Below, piece after piece: positions 48,397-59,753 of a stretch of 64,000 nucleotides of DNA (its first letter is position 1; each line of letters opens with the position of its first letter). The position numbers and the translations under genes are program-made. Origin of the DNA: Poronia punctata (taxonomy: Eukaryota; Ascomycota; Sordariomycetes; Xylariales; Xylariaceae); contig MU401485.1 of NCBI GenBank assembly GCA_022579005.1, forward strand, positions 62,001-126,000, in the 5' to 3' direction. The notes beneath the pieces are model-generated. The model was not told the DNA's origin. It saw only the letters and a program-made list of their open reading frames with translations, and did no database searches.

Positions 48397-50608
48397 AGGC
48401 TTTTACCTTAAAAAGGCTTATATAACTGCTACTACTTACTTTTAATATTTAATACTATTTTCTATACTATCTTTTAAGGCCCTTTAAGGCTTATTAGCCT
48501 TTTAACATTATCTTTTTTACTATACTTTACTTTTAAGGTTAGTTAAAACACTAAAAATAACTTATTATAAATAAAATACTACTTTTTTTAAGCTTTATTT
48601 ATATACTTATAAGTTAGTTAATTTTAATTACTATTTTGCTAGTTTAACTGCTTAAATCTTTTATATTTAAAAGCTAACCTATTTTTAATTTAGCCCTACT
48701 ACTAATTACTTACTTTACGCTACTTACTTTATTAACTAACTTTTACTTTTTACTTTTTATTTTTTACTTTTTACTTTTTATTTTTATTTTTTTAATTATA
48801 TAGCTATAATACTATAAACTACTTATTTACATATAATTACTAACTATAAATAGCTTTATTTATTTTTTATTATGCTACTTTTTTTTAACTTACTTAAAGG
48901 TAAGCTTAAAGGAGGTTTACTTATATTTAACCTATAAACTTTATATAACTTTTTACAAGCTTTTGCTTATAACTATAGCTTTGCTATTTTTTGCTGCTAA
49001 GCTTATAATATTTACAAAGTAAGTACTTTTTTAGTTAAAACATATATAACTTATATTATAAAGTGCTATAAAAATATAAGCTAACTTTTTTAACCTTTTA
49101 ATATATAATTTATAGCTATTATTAAAAATAATTGCTTTTAAAAAAACTTATTAAAAGCTTGCGCTAATACTAATTAAAAATAAGTATTTAAACTTTTACT
49201 TAGCTTTAAAAAGCATAACTATAAAAAAATACTATTTATAGCTTAAATTTACTATTACTACTTTTTAAAAGCTTAAAAAACCTATATTAAAAGCTTAGCT
49301 ACTATAAGCGTTTAGCTTAGTAATATATTAAGCTTTTTTTAATTAGATTTTTTTAACTAGCTAATAATATATAAAAATTTATATAACTAAATAAGCTACT
49401 TTTAGCTAAAAAGCCTAAATAGCTATATAGCAACTTAAGCTTTTATTTAAAAGCTTTAAACTAATAAAATATATTACTATATTTTATACTATATTAACTT
49501 TAAACAACTTATATAAGTAAAAAATATAATTTAAACTTATTTTTAGTATAAAAAAATATAAAAGCAGTTTTTATAAGTTATAGCTACTAATAGTATATAT
49601 AAAATAAACTACTACTAAATACTTTTATTTAATTTTGCAAGCTTTACTTATATAAAGCTAAGTAATATTTATTTTATAATATTTAAACTGCTTTTAAATA
49701 AAACTACTATTATATTTAAGTAGTTTTTATTTAAATTAGCATTATAAGCTAAAAAGCTAAATATTTTAGCTTTTTATATATTAATTAGTAACTTTAATAA
49801 GCAGTTTAAAAAGGCTATAACTTATATTAAATTTTTTATTAATATACGTTAATAAATATATATTTTTTATATTAATAAAAACGTTATATATTAAATAAGT
49901 AAAAAATAAATTAAAAAACAAAAATAGCTAAAAAAAGCTAACCTTATTAACTTTAATTTAAATAAAAGTAAAGCTAAATAAAATATGCTAAAAAGTTTTA
50001 ATTTTTTACTTTATAGTATTAAAAGCTTAAAATTATTATATATTAATAAGCTTTTTAACACTACTTTTAGCACTTTGCTTAATACTATTTTTTATAATTA
50101 TAATAAAGTTATTTTATACTAGTTTTATATAGTTTATGCAAATATAAAAAAAAAATTTGCTTTTATATAAAAGCGCTTTTGCTAAAAATTTAAAGCTAAA
50201 CAAAAGCTTATAATATAATATTTATTAAATATATACTATAGTTATTGCTTAAAATAAGCAAACTATTATATTATAAAAAATAAAAACTAAAAAATATATA
50301 TAATATTTTTTTTTAAAAGCTTATATAAGTATATAAAAGTATACTTTAATAATAGCTATAGCAACTTTTTATAAGTTAAAAAAGCTATTTTTAACTTTAT
50401 TAGTAAAGCTATTTATATTTATTAAAATACTATTTTTAATAGTTAGCAAAAGGTTAAGCATAAGCACTTTTAAAAAAAGTAGTTAAAGGACTTACTTACT
50501 AAGTATATTGCTTTTATATTAAAGTACTTAACTATATAGTACTACAAAGCAGTAAGCTATATAGCTTAAAATTTTTTTTTATTTTTTAAACAACCTTTTG
50601 CTATATAT

Positions 50609-50904
50609 TATAATAATTAGTAAAGCATAATAGCTATATATTAACGCTATATAAAAGATTTTAGGTTAAAAAGAGAAAAAAAAAACTAGCTGCGCTAAAA
50701 TCTATTTTTTTACTACTTATATATAAATACCTAGCTAAAAATATAAGTATATAACTAATTAAATTGTTTTACTAAGTAGGTCTAGCTAAGCAAAGGCAGT
50801 ATTTAGTACTACTTTAAACTTACTTTGCAATAATGTGCATAGTTTATAAGTTATATAACTATTTTTTTAGTTATATAACTTTAAACTAATAAGCATAGCT
50901 ATTA
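50609..50904 (-). repeat. 3' LTR (left copy) of element B
   Basis: 296 bp, aligned without net length change to 56765-57060; differences are mainly C/T and G/A. Confidence 0.88.
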
Positions 50905-53589
50905 TACTATTTTTTTTTAAAACTAAAGCTAAGGTATAAAGCGCTTAAGCTAAAGTTTTTTTTATTATAAAGGTTACTAAAAGTGCTGCTTAAAAGCTAA
51001 CACTTTTTTTTTATTTAAAGCTAATACCTTTTTTTTTTTTAATATTAATATAAAAAACGTTTTTAACAACTTGCTACGCTTATATACTTTATAATAAGTC
51101 TTTTTTATAAATATATACTTAGTTAACCTTTTTTTATTTTAATAAAAATATTAAATTATAAGTTAGTTTAATTAAGTTATAATATAAATAATTTATTAAA
51201 TATAATATAATTAAATATAAACTTTTATTTTTATATTTTTAACTTAAATAAAGCTAATAAGTAAATAAAAGCTAAAAGTTTATAAAGTATTAAAGCTTAA
51301 GTATAATATTTTATAATAAGTTGCTTGCTTTTATAAATAGCTTTAAAGTTATTTAAGTAGTTTTTTAATACTATATTTGCTACTATAGCGTATAGCTATT
51401 TATTAAAACGTATTAAAAGTTTAAAAGCTAAAAAGTAGCTATTATAAAAGTTTTTTAAAGCTATTAGTATATTTTTAAAGTTGTTAGTAAAGTACTAGGC
51501 ATTATTTAGGTTATATTTAATTTAGTTTACTTAGTACTAAAAATGCTTATAGCGCTTAAAAAGTTTAAATTTTAGCACTTACTATACTTTATACTTAAGC
51601 TTTTTATTAATTTTTTTAAGTTTTAAAAAAAGTTAGATCTATTAAAGTAAAAAGTTATTAAAAGCTTTATATAGTTAATTAGTATAAAAAAGGTTTTATA
51701 TTTTATAAGTTAGCAGTAAATTTAAAATATAATTATAGCCTTTTTTTTAAAAAATTTTAAATAAACTAACTTATTAAAAATTTATATAAGTAATAAAAGC
51801 TATTATAATAAAACTTTTTTTTTTAAAAAAAACCTAGTTATAAATAAAAAAGTTTACTTTTTATTTTTTTTTATTAGCTTAAACTTTTTGCTATTTTTAG
51901 GTTTTTTAAGCAAATTTATAAGCTAAGTTCTAAACTTTATAAGTTTACTTTATTAACTTTACTATATACTTAGCTAGCTTATTAGTTATATTATTAAGTA
52001 GTACTAAAAGTGTTAAGTTAGTATATAGCTTAACTTTAAAAGCTATTTTTAAAAAGCTTATACTTAATAATAAATAGTATAATAAGTTATAAGCAAAATT
52101 AAAAGTAATAATATAATTATTTTAATTATTTTAAAATTAATTAGTATAAAAGCAAAAATATTAATTTAGCTTATAATTAATAACTTTAATAGCGCTTTAA
52201 GTTTATAAGTAATTAAAGTTATTTTAATAATATTTAGTACTTATTAAAATGTTTAAAGCTTTTATTAGCTATAAAATAAACTATTTTTTATTGTTGCTAA
52301 TTTAAGTGCTTAAAAAGCTAAAAAATTAGTATAAGTAGCAGTAGTACTTTTTAGCTAATACTTTAGCAGTATTAGTTTTTTTACTTAAAATAATAGTAAT
52401 TAAGCAGCTAAACTTATTAATAAAGCACTATATATAGTTATAGCTATACTTATTTTTTAGCATATTTTTTTTATTAATTATAATAATATTTTATACGTGC
52501 TAAAAAAAAAATAATAAGTATAAAAAGCTTAGTATTTTATTATAAAAGTTTTTATTATGTTAGCAATCTTAGCAATTATAAATATATTATTAAATATTTT
52601 TTTTAAAATTAAACTAATAGTAGTTAATTAAAAAAGCTTAAATTATTTTATTTTAGCTATTATAAGCTTAAAACTTAAACATATAAGCTTTTTAAATTAA
52701 AGCTATTTAAAAAAATATTAAACTATTTTAAGTAGTAGCTAAAATAACTAGCTTTTTTTTATAAGTACTTAGTTTTTAAAGTTAGTTTTTTTTAATAATT
52801 AAGTTAACTAACTTTAGTTTTTCTAGCATTATTAAAAATAAAAGCATAAAAAATAGTTAAACTTTAATAAAAGCAATTATAATTTAAAAGCAAAAGCTTA
52901 TAATATTTTTTAAAAAAATTAAAGTAAGTATTTAATTTTTTTTTTTTTAAGCTTTAATAGTAAAAAAGTTAGTAGTTTTATAAAATAATATATTAGCAAT
53001 TATATTTTCTTTTTTTAAGCAATACTTTTACTTAATAGTAAACTTATATAAAAAGTTTAGCTAAGCTACTTATTATAATTTTAAATAATATTTAATAAAA
53101 AAATAAGTTAAAGCTTAATAGTTAATAAAAATAATAATCTAAGTACTTAGTAATTTATTATAAAAATAACTAAAAGTTTAAACTATAGCTAAAAACTTTT
53201 TATTTTATATTAAATAAGCTTATTTAGTAAGTATTATAGTTTTAAAAAAATAACTAATAAGCTTTTATTTTTTATTAGGTTATAGTTAAAAAATAATACT
53301 TTTAATAGCATTATAAAATATATTAGCTTTTATTTAAGTAAAAAAACTTAGCTAAAAAAAAGCAAGTACTAGTATAGTATAAGCTAGCTTTTTAAGTTAA
53401 TTAAAAAAAGCTTTTTATTTAAAGCTTAAAATAAAAGGTTTTTTTTTTTTAAAAGTTAGTTTAATAGTTTAGTAGCTTTGCTAGCATAGTAAATAAATAT
53501 ATAAATATAGTTATAAAAACTAAAAAATAAATAAATAGTAATAGTATTATAAAGTTTTAAAAATTTTTACTTTATAATAGCTTTAGTTT

Positions 53590-53790
53590 TAGCTAAGTTA
53601 ATAAAAATACCTTTACTTACTTTAACAATTATATTTAAGTAGTTAACTTTTTTAGTATTAAATTAAAACTTATTAATATTACCTTATAAGCTAGCAGCAA
53701 ATAAATAATAAATAATTTTTTTATAATCTTTTTAGTATTAAAGCTTTTTTTATAAATAAACTAAAATATTATTAATATAAGCGCTAGCGT
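53590..53790 (-). pseudogene. Reverse transcriptase fossil of element B
   Basis: On the minus strand, 53779-53756 reads YINNILVY, the Ty3/gypsy RT active-site motif with both Asp codons turned to Asn by G-to-A changes. The same frame runs on without an indel for about 60 codons, interrupted only by TAA codons (consistent with former CAA, CAG or CGA). It reaches YLNIIVKVSKGIFINLAKTK, which matches the conserved RT block just after the palm. It is non-functional. Confidence 0.75.
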
Positions 53791-56764
53791 ACTAATTAAA
53801 TAAGTTTTATAATTAAGTATTAATAAAAAACTACTACTAAGCTAGTTTTACTTTTAGTTTAAATAACAAAACCTTTTACTAATAAATATTTATATAAATA
53901 TAAAAAATAGTTAAATACTTAAAAAATAAAGTTATTTATAAGCAATAAAAAGCTTTAATAATATTAAACTTTAATATATAGCAAGCATTATAATAGTTAA
54001 AAATAGTTTTATTAATATTTAAAGCAATAATAATATAGTTTTTAAAGTAATAGTTTTACTAATAATAGTTAATATAAAACTGTTTTTTAATAAACTTTAA
54101 TTTAAAAGCAAAAAGTATAAAAGCTACGTAAAGCTTTATATAAAGTTTAATAAAACTAAAAGCAAAAAGTTTATTAATAGTTTTTTTTTTAAAAAAATAT
54201 ATTTAATTAGTATTTAAAACTAAAAAAAACTAATAAAAAGCACTTTATTAGTTAGTTTTAATTTTATATTAAAGCTAAAGTAAAAAAAAAGCAAGGTATT
54301 AGCTTTTTTTTTAAAAAAAAAACCTTTTAAATAAGCAAGTTAAAGTAAAATTAATTAATATACTTAAGCAATATATTTTAGGTCTTTGTTTATAAAAAAC
54401 TTAATAAAGCTTATAGTTAAAAAAAAAGCACTAACTTAAGCTAATAAGCTTTAAAGCTACTTTATATACTTAATAAATATTAGCTTATTTAAATTTAATA
54501 GTTTTAAAAACTTTTATTTTTAAGTACATACTAAGTACTAAATAAATATAATAATTAAAGTAATAGCTTTTTAATTATTTTTATTAACTAAGCTAAAAAG
54601 TTAAATAATAGCTATAGTAAAGTAAATAAAAAGCTTATTATATTATAGTAGCTAGTAATACTAATTTAGTTTAATATTTTAGTAGTTAACATTTTATTAG
54701 TAAGCAAGTTGCTTAGTTAGTATAACTAAGTTTTTTTTTATTAAAAAGATTATAAGTAAGTATATAATAAAAAGTAAAGTTTTTTTAAACTATAATAATT
54801 AGTAGTGCTTATAATTTAAAATAATAAAGTATTTAGCTATTTATTATAAACTAATAATAACTTTATTACTAATATTAATAACTTAAAAAGTTTAATTAAT
54901 AAATTAATAACTATTAATTTTTAAGCTAGCTATTAGCGTTTAAAAAATAGTGCTAATAAGTTAGCTTTTATAATTAAAAAATTAAATAAGCTTTTTTAAA
55001 TAAATTAATAAAGCTTTAAGTTATTTATAAAATAGTAAAGCTAGCAAAGTATTAATAAAAAAGTAAGCATTTGCTTTAGTATTATATAAAGTAGTAGTTT
55101 ATATTTTAAAGCTATTAATTTAAATTTAAACAAAATATTTAAATTTAGTAGTTTTATTTTTACTACTTAATTTAGCTATAGTAAATATATAAGCTATTAT
55201 AAAAACTTAAAACAGCTAGGCTAATTTTTTAATTTATTAAACAAAGTAATCTTTAAAAAAGCTATTTTTTTAACTAAAACATTTTTTTTTACTTTTTTTA
55301 TTAGTTTAATAAAAAAAGCGTTAACTTAAAATTAAAAACAGTTTTTAATTATATAACCTTTTTTACTATAATTAAAGCAAGTATTATTTTTTTAGTAAAC
55401 TTTTTTTTTAATTTTAAATAGCTGCTTATAAATAGTAAGCTTTAAAATAAAAATAAAAAATCTTTAGTTTAAAATTATATTTTTATAAAGTTGTGCTGCT
55501 AGCTTAGCCTTAGCTTTTTATTTTTAATTTTTAACTTATTAATTAAGCATTTTTTTTTAAAAAAACTTATAAAAAGTTTTATAAAAAACGCTTAAGTTAT
55601 AAACATAAAAGCAAAAAACGTAGCTAATTAAAATTCTTATACTATAGTATAGCTTTTTTTTTTAAAAAAAATATAGTTTATAAGCTTAAACTAATAACTT
55701 AGTAAAATAGCTAATATAAACTTAAATATTTTAAGTAAAAAGATTATTAAAGTTTATAATAGTAAGCTTTTAAGCAGCAGCTTTTACTTAGTTAACTAAT
55801 TTATAAACAGTTTTTAAAACTTAAATTATTTTAACAACATATATAAAGCCTACCTTATAGTTATAAGCACTAAAACGTACTTTAACTTACTACTAAAGCT
55901 AGCTAAAAAAGCATATAAATATATATTTTAATTATTATTTTTTATTATAAAAAGTATATATATTAAAGTTAAGCTTTAAAGCAATTATTTAAACTTAACT
56001 ATTAAAGTTATTAGTTTTTTTATTAAAAATTAAAAGTTTAAAACCTTTAGCTTAAGATTTTTTTTTAAAGTAAAGGTTTAGTACATTAATTAAAGTAGCA
56101 ATAAGCTAAAAAGTAAAGTTAGCAGCTAAACCTTAAGCAATAAAAGTGCTTTTACTAAAAGCACTGCTTAGTAAAGTAGTATATTTTTTAAAAGTTATAG
56201 TATAGTTGCTAGCAAAAGTGCTTTTTATATTAACTTACATATTAATTTAATTTAGCTTATTTTGCATTTATTAAAATTTAGCTAAAAAAGCTTAAAAAGC
56301 TATAATATTTAAGTTAGTTAAGTTAAGTATTAAAGCTTATTTTTTAGTAAAAAAAATAAGCTAGTTAGCTATGCTAATAATAAAAGCTACTAGGGCAGCA
56401 AGGTTATTTATAGCTTTTATAGTATTAAACTATTAATTAAGTTTATTTTTTTTTTTTATTAAAATTAAAATTATCCCCTTCCTCTTTTTTTTTTAACTTA
56501 AAGTTATTAAAAATAAAAGTATTAGTTATAGCAAAAAAACTGTCTTTTATAGTAATAAGTTAGGTTGCTTACTATATACTATAGCATATAAGGTTTTAAG
56601 TTAGTTAGTTATATATAAATATTAATTATATATATAAAGTCTAGTTAAGTTAAGTTAGTTTAAAGTTAATAATTTTATTTCTTAGCTACTAAATTTAGTA
56701 AGAAGTATAAAGTAAGTAGTAAATTAATTATATAAAAGCAATTAATTAATAAAACCTAAAATAG

Positions 56765-57060
56765 TATAATAATTAGTAAGGCATAATAGCTATATATTAA
56801 TACTATATAAAAGATTTTAAGTTAAAAAGAAAAAAAAAAAACTAGCTACGCTAAAATCTATTCTTTTACTACTTATATATAAATACCTAGCTAAAAATAT
56901 AAGTATATAACTAATTAAATTATTTTACTAAGTAGGTCTAGCTAAGCAAGAGCAATGTTTAGTACTACCTTAAACCTACCTTGTAATAATGTACATAGTT
57001 TATAAGTTATATAACTGTTCCCTTGGTCACGTGACCTTAAACTAATAAGCATAGCCGTTA
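56765..57060 (-). repeat. 5' LTR (right copy) of element B
   Basis: 296 bp. Its outer end near 57015-57060 keeps GC-containing words such as CCCTTGGTCACGTGACC that are AT-only in the other copy. Confidence 0.88.
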
Positions 57061-57909
57061 TATATATATACTATGCTTATATAATATAAACTGCTTTGCT
57101 TTTATTAAATATAAAAAAAGATTAAATTAAACGCTACTTATTTTTAAATAACCTTTATAAGGCTTAATAAAATTAATTTTTTTTAGTATATAAAAGTAAA
57201 TATAGTAGTAAATAACTACTTATTATATATTTAAAAGCTATATATTATTTAAATAAAAAGTAAACTTAATAACAAAGCAGTTATTTTATTTAAAGCCTTA
57301 TAAATTAAAAAATATAAAACCTACTATTACAAGGTTATAGCTTTTAACTTTTACTATAATTTATTATAGTAAAAAACTATAATAAAGCTTATAACATTAA
57401 AAATAACATTATTATAATTAAATCTTTTATAGCTAAAAGCTTTATAAAAAGCTTTATAACGTAAAAAAAATAAAGGCAATAAAAATAATAAAGGTAGCAA
57501 TTATAAAGGCAGTAAAAGTAGTAAAAGTAGTAATTATTAAAGTTTTATAAACTAGCTTTAATACTAAAGCTTAAAAGCTATTAAAAAAAAAAAAGTTTAT
57601 AATAGCTTTATTATAAAAGCAAAAGTAGCAGTACAGCTGCTACTTTTAGCAGTACTTTTAACAGCACTATAAAAGTAGTAAAAGCTATACTATGCTAGTA
57701 ATAAAAAATAAAATAGCGCTAAAGCTTAAATAAAAAAGTGTATAGCTATAGCTACTATATAAAAAGTAGCTAAATTAACTTTTTTTTATAAAAAAAGGCT
57801 ATATTTAAAGTTATAAGGTTAAAAACACTAAAAACAGGCTTTTTATAGCAATAAGTATAATTAATCTATATTATATAATTAACTTTATAAAGTGCTTAAA
57901 AGTAAAAGC

Positions 57910-58057
57910 TTTAAAAAAAAACATTTATATATAGTGCATATAAATTAAGTAGTAGGTATATAGGACCCGCCTTTAAAGTTTGCTAAGTATTTAGCAAGGC
58001 AAAGTAAGGAAAGGTGCTCTAGTAGCAATCTAATAAATGCTCCCCTAGCAATTCTCT
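57910..58057 (-). repeat. Right TIR of the DNA transposon
   Basis: Its reverse complement matches 48250-48396. Weaker similarity continues inward for about 12 bp more. Confidence 0.85.
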
Positions 58058-59753
58058 AAAAAAAAGGCCAAGGTCTAAACCTTAGAGTTAGCTAAAAGGG
58101 TCTCTATCAGATTAGCCTTTTTAATATAAACCTGGTATATATCTGCAAATCGGCTAAGTACAAACCTGTATAGGTTGCACCAGTTAGCAAGAAATAGAGG
58201 ACTCTGCCTGTCTGTCTACCTGCTTAGGTTTTCGTGGTAATGATATTTTTGGATGGTTCGTATTCTATTGATTCACTGGAGAATGAATACCGCATTGTTT
58301 CTCTCCTGCTTCCGGACCCCACTCAGGATCTTTGAATGATGCGGGCCATCACAATATAGCAAGCAAGTAGACTTGCTAGGGGAGAGAAGGTACGTTTCAG
58401 TTCGGTTGGGAATATATGTATTGGGTTCGCTTCATTCCTCTGGATTATGTGAGAACTCATAGTTTTGTTACAATCTGGAGATGTCTCCGGTGTGGAGGCC
58501 GACTGTGTCGGTTTCGTGAGCTTGCCCTCATGGGTCCCCTGAGTCGGTTAATATGCCCCATATTGATTAACTGCACAGGAGAGCAGAATCGGCAAGAATC
58601 AACAGAATAAGGTGCAATGGCATGAATCAACGTCCTGTGAGGAACAATTGATACCTGAGAGCATGTGCAGCCAAATATGCAAGTATCAAAGTGGCAAACA
58701 CAATTATTCCGATGGCAATACTTGTTGTAAGCCCCTGCTACCTTCAAGAGCTGGTATATAGGTAGTCCAGGGACCATGGGCTTGACGTCCGCGGAACCAG
58801 GGGCGTTGCAGTCGAGAATAAATGCCCTTGAGATCCCACCCAAGTTTACGACGAGGCAAGGGTCTAAATAGACTCGCTGTTCTAACCCGTCATATAAATC
58901 TCGAGTATATCTGGCATTTCGCGAGGCCCTTCTTGGGTGCCTTGGGAAAGTGGGCCGAGATGTCCCCGTATCACTCGCTGTTCATCCGGGCAGGTCTATA
59001 CAGCAAACACTGAGACCGGGTTGGCGGTTCTATCCATTACGGGCCAAGAGTATAATAACTGGCCTCAAAACCTTGTTTTCACGTCAACGGGAGGATCACG
59101 AGAATCTCCATTACAATATTCTCAAGGTCGTGCTTGAGCCACAGATACTGTCCATCTGTTGTCGTTACCTACTCGTGCTCAAAGATGAAGGTAAGCAGGA
59201 TCTATTCTCTAGCCGTCGTACAGGGTGATATTTGCATTCTGATATTGGAAGTGAATATTGACAGCTTCGCATCCAAAGAATGAGAAATATAGAAAGACTT
59301 TGTTCCGTCCGACTGCCTAAAACATTCAGTGGCTTAAATGTTTCTTGCTAGTGGGCATAATGATGACAATGGGTGGGTGCTGTACTCGTACGTATGTTTG
59401 GAGTGCCAGTCTAGGTGGTGTGTGCAAATACCTAGATAAGCACATGTCAAAGTTCCGCTGTAACCTATCTGGGGTTTAAGGGGCGGTCGTTTAGGCGCAC
59501 TTTCCCCACTGCCTTTACAACTGCCCCTGCATATGGCGTACACATTACTTGTGTAGGTACCTAGTCTACACCTAACCTAGCGATTATCAATAGCTGCTTT
59601 GCATAGCAACATGAGTTGAATGTCAATATTGTTTGGTCCAGAACTCGACCCGGTAGTAGGTATTTCGACTGCATTGCTAAATTACAGACTTGAAGGGAAA
59701 GGGATCCCTTTCTCTTTTCCGACATTTCAGAGATCAACAAAGAAAATGCCACC
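58058..59753. other. Right flank of the transposon island
   Basis: Composition returns to normal within about 100 bp. Apart from the broken reading frame listed separately no gene is supported. The last part is the promoter and leader of the augmin gene. An ATG at 59745, out of frame, precedes the chosen start by 9 bp. Confidence 0.5.
58627..58950 (-). pseudogene. Broken gene fragment, possible C-terminus of a membrane protein
   Basis: On the minus strand one frame (about 58950-58733) reads a protein-like block including YTRDLYDGLEQRVYLDPC and LVVNLGGISRAFILDCN. It continues to PGLPIYQLLK. A different frame then gives a convincing membrane helix, SIAIGIIVFATLILAYLAAH, ending at the TGA 58629-58627. 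The two parts are joined only by a frameshift or an implausibly short intron of about 20 nt, and no start codon precedes the first block. A third frame upstream (towards 59100) also reads protein-like but has stops. I do not recognise the family. It may be a real gene with introns I failed to place. Confidence 0.35.

Larger units (their letters stand above)
50609..57060 (-). mobile_element. LTR retrotransposon B (Ty3/gypsy, minus strand), RIP-degraded, 6452 bp, nested in the TIR transposon
   Basis: Two LTRs of equal length (296 bp each) at 50609-50904 and 56765-57060 are flanked by the 5-bp duplication TATAT (50604-50608 and 57061-57065). LTR termini read TA...TA, as expected if TG...CA ends were mutated. 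A minus-strand reverse transcriptase relic is still readable, so the right LTR is the 5' LTR. The interior has stops throughout and no intact gene. It lies wholly inside the 48250-58057 transposon and is therefore the younger insertion. Confidence 0.88.
48250..58057. mobile_element. Long-TIR DNA transposon, RIP-degraded, split by LTR element B
   Basis: Inverted repeats of about 147 bp form the ends. Left (48250-48396) begins AGAGAATTGCTAGGGGAGCA, and the reverse complement of 57910-58057 begins identically and continues with mostly transition differences and a few indels. Both contain GGTCCT and GCACTATATA in the same order. The total is 9808 bp, but 6452 bp plus one TSD copy belong to LTR element B inserted at 50608/50609. 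The original transposon was therefore about 3.35 kb. No transposase frame survives. A plus-strand stretch near 57470-57530 keeps Gly/Ser/Asn/Lys codon repeats that may be a coding relic. Both ends abut A-rich sequence, so the target duplication cannot be defined and the superfamily is open (long TIRs would suit a Mutator-like element). Confidence 0.8.

Noticed and set aside
48250..58057. A single giant (about 10 kb) TIR element such as a Polinton or Starship-like element
   Set aside because: 6.45 kb of it is a separate LTR retrotransposon with its own TSD, leaving a 3.35-kb transposon. No capsid, polymerase B or tyrosine recombinase frame is visible.
41863..58057. Centromere or mitochondrial insertion as explanation of the AT-rich island
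   Set aside because: LTR pairs, TIRs, target duplications and transition-only differences explain it as RIP'd transposons. No mitochondrial genes or tRNAs are recognisable.
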